From Parasphingorhabdus sp. (GTDB taxonomy: Bacteria; Pseudomonadota; Alphaproteobacteria; Sphingomonadales; Sphingomonadaceae), in the NCBI GenBank assembly GCA_030373505.1, contig JAUCYS010000003.1, positions 62,001 to 126,000 on the forward strand: a stretch of DNA of 64,000 nt, written 5' to 3'. Both the position numbers and the translations under genes were made by a program. The notes beneath the pieces are model-generated. The model was not told where the DNA came from, did not search any database, and saw nothing but the letters and a program-made list of their open reading frames with translations. Below, piece by piece: positions 26,373-35,695 of this stretch (position 1 is the stretch's first letter; each line of letters begins with the position of its first letter).

Positions 26373-27635
26373 TCACTGGCCCAGTTCGGAAAGCTGGCAA
26401 ATCTCAAGCAGCCGGTGTCTGGCCTCGCGAATGGCAGCGATCAGCTTGGGATCGGACAGTTGCCCGGGATGGATCGAGTCCGGCCAACATTCTGCCACCG
26501 TCCGGGCGATCTTATCCAGCTTCTCCGGTGTCGCCATGAACCGCTGGTCGACCTTCAGCGGATCGGTGACCACACGCAGGCGCAGGCAGGCCGGCCCGCC
26601 GCCATTGGCCATCGACTGGCGAACATCGACCGGGCAGAGTCGGCGGATCGGCCCGTTGCCGGCGACCAGATCCGTCAGATAGCCCCAGACCGCATCATTG
26701 TCGCGCGCCTCGCTCGGCAGGATCAGCGCCATGCCTCCTTCGTTGGGAAGAGTGACGAGCTGCGCATTGAAAAGGTAGGATTTTATGGCATCCGCCAGGC
26801 TAACCCGATCGGCCGGCACAATGATAATTTCCGCCTCCGGCATGGCGGAGCGTATCCAATCATAGAGCGCATCCGGATATTCAAAAGCCTGCTCATGGGT
26901 GAACAGGACGCGTTCGTTGGCCACGGCGACAACATCATTGTGAAACGCGCCAGCGGCAATCGCTATCTCGGCCTGCTGCGCAAAAATTGCCCGGTCCGGG
27001 CCAAGGCCATGCTTGCGGGCCACCGCCTGGCTGGCCTCGATATGCTGACGCGCGGGAAACGGCCCGCCGCTTTTGCCATAGACAAAAATCTCGATGCCCT
27101 GGCTGTCATGGCCTGCGCAAAGCCGCATATGGTTGGCCGCGCCTTCATCTCCGAAGGGTGAGGGGACGGGCGCATGCACCGCAAAATGTTCGCGATCGGC
27201 AAAGGCCAGCTGCAGCTGCGCCAGCGTGCCCGGCCATTCATGGCTGCGGTGCGGCATCGTCTGCAGATTGGCCACTGTAAGATGGCATTTGCCGTCCCGC
27301 GTGTCGGGCGCGGGTGAGATGGTGGCGGCATTGGCTGCCCACATCGAGGATGCGGAAAAGGCCGCTGCGCGGAGATGCGGTTCGGCGTCGACCACTGTTG
27401 TCGCCAGCTGGCCCAGCCAGCCTTCATTGGGCCGGTCCAGCGGCATGAAAAACCCCTGTGCGAGACCAAGGTCCAGATTGTGTCGCATTTTGGCAATGCC
27501 CTGCAACGCCGCTTCGCGCGGGTAGGCCGTGGCGCCGGCATTGGTCGAGGACGCAATATTGCCGAGGCTGAGCCCGGCATAATTATGGCTCGGCCCGATG
27601 ATGCCGTCGAAATTGATTTCCACCAGAGCGCTCAT
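26373..27635 (-). CDS. astB: N-succinylarginine dihydrolase
   Basis: AstB catalyses the second step of the arginine succinyltransferase pathway, turning succinylarginine into succinylornithine, CO2 and ammonia. The 420-aa protein has the start VEINFDGIIGPSHNYAGLS and the catalytic triad context: Glu in DEGAANHMRLC, His in GAFHNDVVAV, and Cys in NGGGPACLRLRVV. It overlaps astA by four bases (ATGA). The astC, astD and astE genes are not in the window. Confidence 0.97.
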   Translation of the reverse strand: MSALVEINFDGIIGPSHNYAGLSLGNIASSTNAGATAYPREAALQGIAKMRHNLDLGLAQGFFMPLDRPNEGWLGQLATTVVDAEPHLRAAAFSASSMWAANAATISPAPDTRDGKCHLTVANLQTMPHRSHEWPGTLAQLQLAFADREHFAVHAPVPSPFGDEGAANHMRLCAGHDSQGIEIFVYGKSGGPFPARQHIEASQAVARKHGLGPDRAIFAQQAEIAIAAGAFHNDVVAVANERVLFTHEQAFEYPDALYDWIRSAMPEAEIIIVPADRVSLADAIKSYLFNAQLVTLPNEGGMALILPSEARDNDAVWGYLTDLVAGNGPIRRLCPVDVRQSMANGGGPACLRLRVVTDPLKVDQRFMATPEKLDKIARTVAECWPDSIHPGQLSDPKLIAAIREARHRLLEICQLSELGQ

Positions 27636-28642
27636 CGCAGAACATGCCAGATCGTGTCACCGACGCTGAGACCGATATTTCTAGCGGCCTCAGGATCGAT
27701 CGTGACACCTTCGCTATTCTCCGTGATCATCGCATAGGTCGCCTGAAAATTCTCCAGCGCGCCAGTGGAGATGATCGACTTGACCTCGCCCTCCTGGATA
27801 GCGGTAATCGCTGCCGATTTTGCATTGCGAATACTGGTCACATCGTTGGTCTTGGCGACCATCGTCGGGCCACCGTCAAAAATATCGACATAGCCGTCGT
27901 AGGAAAAATTTTCATTCTCCAGCATCCGCATCGCTGCCCGTCCGCTGGTATGCGGCACCCCGATCACAGCCCGGGCGGTTTCGCTCAGCATGGCCGTATA
28001 GATGGGGTGTTTCGGCATCAGATCGGCAATGAACTGGTTGCCGTGGATCGCGTTGAAATAATCGGCTTCCTGAAAGCTCATGCCAAAGAACCGACCGGCA
28101 AGCCCGTCCCAGAAAGGCGATCCGCCCGCTTCGTCGATGACGCCGCGCAGTTCGGCAAAAACCTTCTCGCCGAAGCGAGAGCGATGTTCCTTGATGAACA
28201 GATAGCGGCTGCGGGCCAGCAGCAGGCCAAGACCGCCAGCGCGTTCGCCCGGATGCAGGAACAGGCCGCCAACTTCGCTGGCACCTTCCAGATCGGTCAC
28301 CAGGCTGAGCATCTGGGCACTGAACGTCCGGTTCAGTTCCTTGCTGGTCTGGGAGAGCGTGCTCAGGCGATAGGAATAGAAGGGCCAGGTCTGCCCGACC
28401 TTGGTGAACAGCTGCGAGGTGCCCCGCACCGCTCCTGTTTCGACATTTTCCAGCACCATGATGAACAGGTCGTCGCCGTGCTCCTCCGTATCCCGCCGGT
28501 AGGCGCGTTCGGATCGATCCAGCTTCTGGGTCAGTGAACCCCGGTCCGCTGGCAGGTTTGTAAAGCCGCCACCCGTCAGTTTCGCCATTTCGTAAAGATG
28601 CTGCAGATCGTCGATCCGCGCCGTGCGTATCCGGAAACTCAT
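27632..28642 (-). CDS. astA: Arginine N-succinyltransferase
   Basis: AstA transfers succinyl from succinyl-CoA to arginine, the first step of the AST catabolic pathway. The 336-aa protein has N-terminal FRIRTARIDDLQHLYEMAKLTGGGFTNLP, GGLFLHPGERAGGLGLLLARSRYLF, and a C-terminal PEAARNIGLSVGDTIWHVLR. The ATG at 28642 follows GGGAGG. It overlaps the M20 hydrolase stop and the astB start by four bases each, so the three genes form one coupled operon. Confidence 0.96.
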   Translation of the reverse strand: MSFRIRTARIDDLQHLYEMAKLTGGGFTNLPADRGSLTQKLDRSERAYRRDTEEHGDDLFIMVLENVETGAVRGTSQLFTKVGQTWPFYSYRLSTLSQTSKELNRTFSAQMLSLVTDLEGASEVGGLFLHPGERAGGLGLLLARSRYLFIKEHRSRFGEKVFAELRGVIDEAGGSPFWDGLAGRFFGMSFQEADYFNAIHGNQFIADLMPKHPIYTAMLSETARAVIGVPHTSGRAAMRMLENENFSYDGYVDIFDGGPTMVAKTNDVTSIRNAKSAAITAIQEGEVKSIISTGALENFQATYAMITENSEGVTIDPEAARNIGLSVGDTIWHVLR

Positions 28643-29847
28643 AATCCTCCCTTTTTGGCGATTCGCATGATGGTCAGCGCCGACAGTTGCGTCCGTTCGA
28701 CCAGACTTTCCGTGATCAGAAATTCGTCGGAACTGTGGATCGCTCCGCCCCTGACTCCCATAGTGTCTACCACGGGGATGCCGCAAGCGGCGATATTGTT
28801 GCCATCGCAAACGCCGCCTGTTCCGCGCCAGTTGATATCGAGGCCCAGTTCCGCGCCGCATTGCTTCACAAGCCCAAAAAGCTTTTCGGCCTGCGGGTCG
28901 ATCGGCTTGGGCGGGCGCCCGAAGCCGCCATGGCAATGGACGCCGAGGTCGTGGGCCTTTGCGATATCCGTGACCAGCCGGTCGAGCGCGCTTTGTGCCT
29001 CTGCCTGATCGGCAAGCGCCTTGGGCCGGAAATTGACCCGCAATATCGCATGATCGGGCACCGCATTATTGGGACCGCCGCCGTCGATCTTTGCCGGGTT
29101 GACGCTCAGGCCTTCCCGGTGGAGCGCTTTCAGTCGCAGGGCCATGTCGGCCGCCGCGACCAGCGCATTGCGGCCCTCGTCGGGATTGCGGCCGGCATGA
29201 GCGCTCTTGCCGCTGAAGATGATTGAGAAATTGCCGCTGCCGCCGCGTTCGCCGGCAAGCGTGCCGTCGGGGAGGGCGGGCTCGTAGGTCAGGGCAGCCG
29301 TCTTGCCTTTGGCCAGCTGCTCGATCAAAGACGCCGATGAACCCGAGCCCACTTCCTCGTCGCTGTTGATCATCACATCATAACCGATGCGGCTGGCATA
29401 TTCGCTTTGCTCGAGCAATTGCAGCGCGCCCAGCATCACAGAAATGCCGCCCTTCATGTCAGCGAGGCCGGGGCCGTTCAGCACCCCGTCTTCCACTTCT
29501 GTTATCTGCTGGAAGGCGTGGTCCGCCGGGAATACCGTATCCATATGGCCGGTCAGCAGGATGCGCACCGCTGCTTCCGGGCGAACCGACACCATCAGAT
29601 GCTGGCCGCGCTGGATCTGATCCACCGTGCCATCGGCGCGCACCGCCTCGACCGGGGCAGGGTCGACCAGCCTGGTCTCGCCGGGCAGGACGGAAAAAGA
29701 GTCAGCCAGCAGGGCGGCGACGGTTTGCAGCCCATCAAGATTGGTCGTGCCACTGTTGATCTTTGCCCACGCAATGGTCCGGGGCAAAAGGGGCAGGGCG
29801 ATCGCCTCTTCGAGCGTCGGCTGTTCGGGTAGGGATTCTGCTTTCAT
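28639..29847 (-). CDS. M20-family zinc hydrolase in the ast operon
   Basis: The 402-aa protein is a metallopeptidase-M20/carboxypeptidase G2-like amidohydrolase. Metal ligands are in LLTGHMDTVFP, GPGLADMKGG, INSDEEVGS and the C-terminal IHSSDEF; the dimerisation domain has GKSAHAGRNPDEGRNA. It is the first gene of an operon with astA and astB, so the substrate is probably an N-acyl amino acid of the pathway; it could serve as a succinylglutamate desuccinylase (AstE is normally an unrelated M14 enzyme). That role is inference. The ATG at 29847 was chosen because the longer start at 29883 is not conserved-looking. Confidence 0.9.
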   Translation of the reverse strand: MKAESLPEQPTLEEAIALPLLPRTIAWAKINSGTTNLDGLQTVAALLADSFSVLPGETRLVDPAPVEAVRADGTVDQIQRGQHLMVSVRPEAAVRILLTGHMDTVFPADHAFQQITEVEDGVLNGPGLADMKGGISVMLGALQLLEQSEYASRIGYDVMINSDEEVGSGSSASLIEQLAKGKTAALTYEPALPDGTLAGERGGSGNFSIIFSGKSAHAGRNPDEGRNALVAAADMALRLKALHREGLSVNPAKIDGGGPNNAVPDHAILRVNFRPKALADQAEAQSALDRLVTDIAKAHDLGVHCHGGFGRPPKPIDPQAEKLFGLVKQCGAELGLDINWRGTGGVCDGNNIAACGIPVVDTMGVRGGAIHSSDEFLITESLVERTQLSALTIMRIAKKGGL

Positions 29848-30290
29848 CTGAAACCGATAGCATTTGTCATCCGCCCATACCACCCGCTCTATTGCTGCGA
29901 AAAGTCTGTCCTACAGCGGTGGCCTTTGTTATGATCGCATAGCGAGCCCGCAACGGACGAAATCTTCTTTTCTGAGAGGAGCAGCTGGTATGAACGAGAA
30001 AAAATTCGGGACTGGCTTGTCCTTCATACAAAGCCCAGAAGGCAGGTTTAAATCTTTGGATTTGCTGCATTCTTGCCGTATTTCTTCATTGATATCCCAC
30101 GGAGGATCGAAAATCCTCTTAACACTGTAAAGATTGTCAAGTTCGTTGCCGCCCCAATCCTTTTCGGTCGTGCCATTTACAGCGCCAAAAAGAGCCGCCA
30201 TAGACGGCAGCGATTCTTCCCCGGAAAATTTTGAAAGCCTGGAGCCTGGCCTGTAGGCTCCGGATACATGCATTGGAACGAGGAAATATT
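29848..30290. other. Intergenic stretch, possible small ORF on minus strand
   Basis: No gene is well supported. A minus-strand ORF (about 30201 to 29929, 90 codons) reads like protein in places (DNLYSVKRIFDPPWDINEEI), but it lacks a clear Shine-Dalgarno and matches no family I know. The GC content looks lower than in its neighbours. The divergent promoters of the ast operon and malate synthase must lie here; AGGA at 30281-30284 serves malate synthase. Confidence 0.3.
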
Positions 30291-32396
30291 ATGTCCGAAT
30301 ATGTCAGCCAGAACGGCATCCAGATCGCGCAGCAGCTGTTTGATTTTGTCAATGAGCGCGCCTTGCCGGGAACCGGCGTCGATCGTGCAAAATTCTGGGC
30401 CGGCTTTGCCGACCTGCTTGGCACATTCTCGCCCCGCAATGCGGAGCTGCTGGCGAAGCGGCAAAAGCTGCAGGCACAGATTGACGCCTGGCATGTCGAT
30501 CACAAGGGCCAGCCGATCGATCAGGCTGAATATCAGGCCTTTCTGAAGGATATCGGTTATCTGGTTGAAGAACCAGGCTCTTTTTCCATCACCACCGAGA
30601 ATGTTGATCCGGAAATTGCGACCATGGCTGGACCGCAGCTGGTGGTGCCATCGCTCAACGACCGCTTTGTCCTGAACGCCGCCAATGCGCGCTGGGGCAG
30701 TCTGTACGACGCCTTTTACGGCACCGACGCGCTGGACGCGCCACCGGCAAAGCCCGGCGGCTATGATCCGGAGCGGGGCAGCCATGTTATCAAGGCGGCA
30801 AAGGCCTTTCTTGATGAAGCATTTCCCCTGTCGACCGGTTCATGGACCGACTACACAGGCGGTGATCCGGACTTGGCTGAGCCTTCGCAGCTGGTGGGTA
30901 GGAATGGGCCGTCTTTGCTGCTCAAACATAACGGGCTGCATGTCGAGGTCGTGATCGACCCCGCACATCCGATCGGCAAGGACGATCCGGCCCATATCGC
31001 CGACGTGCTGATGGAAGCGGCGCTGACCACAATCATCGATATGGAAGATTCGGTCGCGGCGGTCGATGCCGAGGACAAGACCCTGGCCTACAGCAACTGG
31101 CTCGGCCTGATGCGCGGCGATCTCGATGCCTCTTTCGAAAAGGGCGGCAAGACCGTCGAACGCAAGGCCAACCCGGATCGCGACTATGTCGACCTCGACG
31201 GCAAGGCTTTCACCTTGCCGGGTCGCAGCCTGATGTTTGTCCGCAATGTCGGCCATCTGATGACCAATCCCGCTGTGCTGCTGGCCGATGGTTCGGAAGC
31301 ACCGGAAGGCCTGCTCGACGGTGTGTTTACCGGCCTGATCGCGATGCACGATATCAAGGGGCTGGGCGATCTTCGCAACAGCCGCGCCGGGTCGATCTAT
31401 ATCGTCAAACCAAAGATGCACGGGCCGGAAGAATGCGCGTTCACCAACGACCTGTTCGATGCGGTGGAAGATCTTCTCGATCTCGACCGCAACACGATCA
31501 AGGTCGGGGTGATGGACGAGGAACGCCGCACATCCGCCAATCTTGCCGCCTGTATCCACGCCGTGAAGGACCGGGTGGTGTTCATCAACACCGGCTTCCT
31601 CGACCGCACCGGCGATGAAATCCACACCTCGATGCAGGCCGGTGCGATGCTCGCCAAGGGGGACATCAAGAAAAGCGACTGGATCACCGCCTATGAACAG
31701 CGCAATGTCGCCATCGGGCTTGCCTGCGGCATGTCCGGCAAGGCGCAGATCGGCAAGGGCATGTGGGCCGCGCCTGACATGATGGCCGACATGATGGAAC
31801 AGAAGATCGGCCACCCGAAGACCGGCGCCAACACCGCCTGGGTGCCGAGTCCAACCGCTGCAACGCTGCACGCGATCCACTATCACCGGGTCAATGTCTT
31901 CGACCGGCAGAAGGAAGTCGCGGGCGAGGGCATAGCGCCGCTCGAAAAGCTGCTGACCATCCCGCTCGCCGACGGCCACAACTGGTCCAACGAGGAAATC
32001 GAGCATGAACTGGACAACAATGCCCAGGGCATATTGGGCTATGTCGTGCGCTGGATCGACCAGGGTATCGGCTGTTCCAAAGTCCCCGACATCAACGATG
32101 TCGGCCTGATGGAAGACCGTGCCACCTTGCGCATCTCGTCGCAGCATATGGCCAACTGGATGCTGCACGGCGTCTGTTCGGCCGAACAGGTTGATGCTGC
32201 CCTGCTGCGGATGGCGGCCAAGGTCGATGGCCAGAATGAAGGCGATCCGCTCTATCGGCCGATGGCACCCAACCCGGACGAAAGCCTTGCTTTTCAGGCA
32301 GCCCGCGATCTGGTGTTCAAGGGGGTCGAACAACCCAGCGGCTATACCGAACCGCTGCTCCATGCCTATCGGCAGAAGCTCAAGGCTGACGGCTAG
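30291..32396 (+). CDS. glcB: Malate synthase G
   Basis: The 701-aa monomeric malate synthase condenses glyoxylate with acetyl-CoA to malate in the glyoxylate shunt or glycolate use. Signatures include [78 protein letters not shown] and [15 protein letters not shown]. The length fits isoform G (about 720 aa). The ATG at 30291 follows AGGAAATATT. It converges with rsmA with a 4-nt overlap. Confidence 0.97.
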   Translation: MSEYVSQNGIQIAQQLFDFVNERALPGTGVDRAKFWAGFADLLGTFSPRNAELLAKRQKLQAQIDAWHVDHKGQPIDQAEYQAFLKDIGYLVEEPGSFSITTENVDPEIATMAGPQLVVPSLNDRFVLNAANARWGSLYDAFYGTDALDAPPAKPGGYDPERGSHVIKAAKAFLDEAFPLSTGSWTDYTGGDPDLAEPSQLVGRNGPSLLLKHNGLHVEVVIDPAHPIGKDDPAHIADVLMEAALTTIIDMEDSVAAVDAEDKTLAYSNWLGLMRGDLDASFEKGGKTVERKANPDRDYVDLDGKAFTLPGRSLMFVRNVGHLMTNPAVLLADGSEAPEGLLDGVFTGLIAMHDIKGLGDLRNSRAGSIYIVKPKMHGPEECAFTNDLFDAVEDLLDLDRNTIKVGVMDEERRTSANLAACIHAVKDRVVFINTGFLDRTGDEIHTSMQAGAMLAKGDIKKSDWITAYEQRNVAIGLACGMSGKAQIGKGMWAAPDMMADMMEQKIGHPKTGANTAWVPSPTAATLHAIHYHRVNVFDRQKEVAGEGIAPLEKLLTIPLADGHNWSNEEIEHELDNNAQGILGYVVRWIDQGIGCSKVPDINDVGLMEDRATLRISSQHMANWMLHGVCSAEQVDAALLRMAAKVDGQNEGDPLYRPMAPNPDESLAFQAARDLVFKGVEQPSGYTEPLLHAYRQKLKADG

Positions 32397-33229
32397 GCTG
32401 CTCCGGAAAGCAGACGGGCGATTGCGACAAATTCGTCGACGCTCACCGTCTCGGGGCGCCTCGAACTGTCGATGTCCAGGCGTTCCAGCGCCTCCAGCGC
32501 TCCGGCCATGCCTTTCAGGCTTTGCCGGAGCATCTTGCGGCGCTGCCCGAAGGCAGCCTGGGTGAGGTCGGCCAGCACCCTTGGATCGACGCCTTCCGGC
32601 TGGGTCTTGGGCGTCAGATGCACGATCGCAGACATCACTTTCGGCGGCGGCGTGAAGGCGGAGCGATGCACCGTCATCGCCAGTCTGGCCTCGCAGCGCC
32701 ATTGCGCCAGGATCGACAGCCGGCCGTAAGCCTCGGTCGCCTCGCGGGCGACAATCCGGTCGGCGACCTCGCGCTGGAACATCAGGGTCAGCGACTGCCA
32801 TTGTGGCGGCCACTGCGGTTCGGACAGCCACTTGACCAGCAGCGCCGAACCGACATTATAGGGCAGGTTGGACAGGATATGAAAAGGTTCGTCAAACAGG
32901 CTGGCCAGATCAATCTTCAGCGCATCATCATCGATGACAGTGAGCTGGTCCGGAAAATGGTCGCCCAGTTCCGCCAGTGCCGGCAGACAGCGGTGGTCCC
33001 GCTCGACCGCCGTGACGCGCGCACCGGCCTGCAGCAGCGCCCGGGTCAGTCCGCCCGGTCCTGGCCCCACCTCGAACACTGCCTGGCCCTGCAGATTACC
33101 GGGAACCGCAGCGATCCGGTCGAGCAGCTGCATGTCGAACAGAAAGTTCTGGCCCAGCGCCTTGTTCGCGGACAGGCCATGTCTCTTGATCACCTCCCGC
33201 AGCGGGGGCAGGGCAAGCGGCTGGGTCAA
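32393..33229 (-). CDS. rsmA: 16S rRNA (adenine1518/1519-N6)-dimethyltransferase
   Basis: RsmA (KsgA) dimethylates two adjacent adenines in the 3'-terminal helix of 16S rRNA. The 278-aa protein has ALGQNFLFD, the SAM motif [16 protein letters not shown], and the catalytic NLPYNVG motif with SALLVKWL, followed by [14 protein letters not shown]. The gene overlaps pdxA by four bases, continuing the lptD-surA-pdxA-rsmA order. Confidence 0.97.
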   Translation of the reverse strand: MTQPLALPPLREVIKRHGLSANKALGQNFLFDMQLLDRIAAVPGNLQGQAVFEVGPGPGGLTRALLQAGARVTAVERDHRCLPALAELGDHFPDQLTVIDDDALKIDLASLFDEPFHILSNLPYNVGSALLVKWLSEPQWPPQWQSLTLMFQREVADRIVAREATEAYGRLSILAQWRCEARLAMTVHRSAFTPPPKVMSAIVHLTPKTQPEGVDPRVLADLTQAAFGQRRKMLRQSLKGMAGALEALERLDIDSSRRPETVSVDEFVAIARLLSGAA

Positions 33230-34233
33230 TGGTCGTAAATCTGGCGATTGGCCACCGCCGTGGCCGCCATCTGGATGGCCGCGATCATCGAGCGGGGATC
33301 TGCGATATTCTGGCCTGCGATATTGAATGCGGTGCCATGATCAGGAGAAGTCCGGACGATGGGAAGGCCCAGAGTCATATTGACGCCGTCAAAAAAATGC
33401 AGGGTTTTGAGCGGGATCAAGGCCTGATCATGATAAGGACACAGGGCGACGTCATATTTCGCTCGCGCTTCCTCGTGAAACATCGTGTCTCCGGGCAGTG
33501 GGTCGGTGATATCCAGCCCCTCCTCGCGGAGTTGATCGACCGCCGGCTGCATGATCCGCTGCTCTTCCATGCCCAGATTGCCGTTCTCACCGGCATGCGG
33601 GTTGAGCCCGGCGACCGCGATCCGGGGATTGTCTATACCAAAATTCCGGACCATCGCCTTGGCGGCTGCCCGGGCGCAGGCAATGATCAGCGGCGTGGTA
33701 AGATGCTCCTGAACGTCTTTCAGCGCGATATGCGTTGTCATCGGGATGACGCGCAGGGTCGGCCCGGCCAGCATCATCACGGCATTTTCCCGCGCTATTC
33801 CGCAGCGTTCCGATACGAATTCGGTCTGGCCGGGGTAACGAAAGCCGATCTTGTAAAGCTGCGACTTCGACACGGGGGCGGTGATTACGGCTCCGGCATC
33901 GCCCGAACGCGCCAGTCCACAGGCGATCTCGAGCGCGTGGAGCGAACATTGCGCGCTATCCAGCGAGGCCTCGCCTGGAACAGCGGCCGCCGCTTCATGG
34001 ATATGCAATACGGGCAAGGCCTGACCAAATGCGTCCCCGGCTTCCTTGGGCTGGTCAATCTTCCGCACCGGTACTTCCGGAAGATTTTCGAAATCGGAGA
34101 TATTTCCGATCACAAAAAACGGCTTGAGCCCGGCTGTCGCTCGCTGCTTCCAGCTCTTGGCGATGATCTCCGGCCCGATGCCTGCGGGGTCTCCGCAGGA
34201 GATGGCAAATGGCTTGGCGTCCCAATCCACCAT
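33226..34233 (-). CDS. pdxA: 4-hydroxythreonine-4-phosphate dehydrogenase
   Basis: PdxA oxidises 4-phosphohydroxy-L-threonine for pyridoxal phosphate synthesis. The 335-aa protein starts FAISCGDPAGIGPEII and has the metal-binding histidine regions AVMMLAGPTLRVIPMTTHIALKDV and LNPHAGENGNLG, ending with YDVALCPYHDQALIPLKTL and RTSPDHGTAFNIAG. Its ATG overlaps the surA stop by one base and its stop overlaps rsmA. Confidence 0.97.
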   Translation of the reverse strand: MVDWDAKPFAISCGDPAGIGPEIIAKSWKQRATAGLKPFFVIGNISDFENLPEVPVRKIDQPKEAGDAFGQALPVLHIHEAAAAVPGEASLDSAQCSLHALEIACGLARSGDAGAVITAPVSKSQLYKIGFRYPGQTEFVSERCGIARENAVMMLAGPTLRVIPMTTHIALKDVQEHLTTPLIIACARAAAKAMVRNFGIDNPRIAVAGLNPHAGENGNLGMEEQRIMQPAVDQLREEGLDITDPLPGDTMFHEEARAKYDVALCPYHDQALIPLKTLHFFDGVNMTLGLPIVRTSPDHGTAFNIAGQNIADPRSMIAAIQMAATAVANRQIYDH

Positions 34234-35597
34234 TAATTATATTCGATGATGGCGTCGCGTCTCAGGTCGCGCAAATAGATTTGCGCCCGTTTGTTAACAC
34301 GCTCATTTTCCAGTCTCGACATGATAGCGTCAAAGGATGGGGCCGAAGCGGTTTGCGGATCGTCCCGCCCACAAAGAATGAGCACCCGCACCCCATCTTC
34401 GACGGAACCGAAAGGCTGGCTTGCCTGACCAATCTGCAACTGGGCGATCGCACCCTGCAGGGCTGCAGGAAGGTCGCGCAGCTTGACCTGGTCGTTATCG
34501 ACGACGCTGGCACCCAGTCGAGCGGCCACTTCATTGGCTGCGCCACAGCCTTTGATAGCCTGAGTGGCCGTCGCAAATTTCGCGGCTTGTGCGGCCGCCT
34601 GCTCCTCGGTGACTCCTTTGGGGAAGCCGATGGCAAGCTGCTTCAGGCTAAGCAGGGCATTGCGCGGGTCAGCGGTAAGCACCTGACGCGAATCGATGAG
34701 ATAGAGGATCGAGAAACCGCCTGGGACTTCGACCGGGCCCACAACCTGTCCAACCTGCATCTGCTCCGCGGCCTCGGCAAGACTCTGCGGTAACTGGGCG
34801 GGGCGGACCCAGCCCAGGTCGCCGCCGGTAGCGGCGGTCGACGCTTCCGAAAATTGCCGTGCATAGGCCACAAAGGAGCCGCCGCCACGGATCTGTTCCA
34901 ATATCTTGCGCATATTCTCTGCGACTTGCGGTGCGGTTTCCTGGGTCGCGGACATATAGATTTCGCCAATACGAAATTCGGTGGTGCCCTTGGACGCTTT
35001 CAAACGTTCGATGATCGCGTTGACCTCTTCATCGCCGACGTTGATAAACGGCTGGATGTTCCGGCGAAGCAGACGGCTCCAAGCGAGTTCGCCCTTGATC
35101 TGGCGTTTGAGGGTGTCGGTCGAAGATCCCTGGGTCCGCAAATACTGATCGAATGCGTCGAGATCCTGTTTGAAATTCTGCTGGGCCACCTGCCGGAAAG
35201 TGGCATCCACTTCCTCTTCCGAAATGCTGATTTCATTGGCTTCAGCTTCCTGAATCTGCAGCGTTTCATCGATCAGGTTTCGCAACACCTGAAGCCGCAG
35301 GCGCTGCTTTTCTTCTTCCGCAACTTCGCCGCCATTGGCTGCGACAATCAGCGCCAGACGCTGGCTTACATCGGTTCCGGTAATGATGTCGCCGTTGACG
35401 ATCGCGGTCGCCCGCCGAACATTGGGATCATTTTGGCCGAAAATCGTCAGTTCATCGGGAATGTCCAGTCCGGCTTGCGGCAGCGAGGCATCTGCCACCG
35501 TCTGGCTCACGGATGGAGACGCACCTGCAACCGCAAGCGCCGTGATCATCATCGCCTTGGTTTTAAAACCCCGGATTTTCATTCTCGATAAATTCAT
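34233..35597 (-). CDS. surA: SurA-type periplasmic chaperone / peptidyl-prolyl isomerase
   Basis: The 454-aa protein has a signal-like N-terminus (MITALAVAGASPSVSQ), a SurA_N helical domain (VNGDIITGTDVSQRLALI...LRNLIDETLQIQEAEANEI), and one parvulin domain at about residues 200-300 (FRIGEIYM...FSEASTAATGGDLGWV...PVEVPGGFSIL). It helps fold outer-membrane proteins such as LptD. The ATG at 35597 is preceded by GAGAAG; 35582 and 35633 are alternatives. It lies between lptD and pdxA. Confidence 0.92.
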   Translation of the reverse strand: MNLSRMKIRGFKTKAMMITALAVAGASPSVSQTVADASLPQAGLDIPDELTIFGQNDPNVRRATAIVNGDIITGTDVSQRLALIVAANGGEVAEEEKQRLRLQVLRNLIDETLQIQEAEANEISISEEEVDATFRQVAQQNFKQDLDAFDQYLRTQGSSTDTLKRQIKGELAWSRLLRRNIQPFINVGDEEVNAIIERLKASKGTTEFRIGEIYMSATQETAPQVAENMRKILEQIRGGGSFVAYARQFSEASTAATGGDLGWVRPAQLPQSLAEAAEQMQVGQVVGPVEVPGGFSILYLIDSRQVLTADPRNALLSLKQLAIGFPKGVTEEQAAAQAAKFATATQAIKGCGAANEVAARLGASVVDNDQVKLRDLPAALQGAIAQLQIGQASQPFGSVEDGVRVLILCGRDDPQTASAPSFDAIMSRLENERVNKRAQIYLRDLRRDAIIEYN

Positions 35598-35695
35598 TTT
35601 ATGTTTCTTCTCAAATAGAAGGAGTGATTTCATGTCGCAAATAGCAAATATCTGCTGAACCCAATATTAGCGGGCAAAAACCGTTTGCAGCTCCC

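Noticed and set aside
30840-32831. Very long minus-strand reading frame opposite malate synthase (663 codons)
   Set aside because: It lies antisense to a clear malate synthase G and continues antisense to rsmA. The translation is Arg/Gly/Val-rich without family signature, as expected for a high-GC shadow frame.
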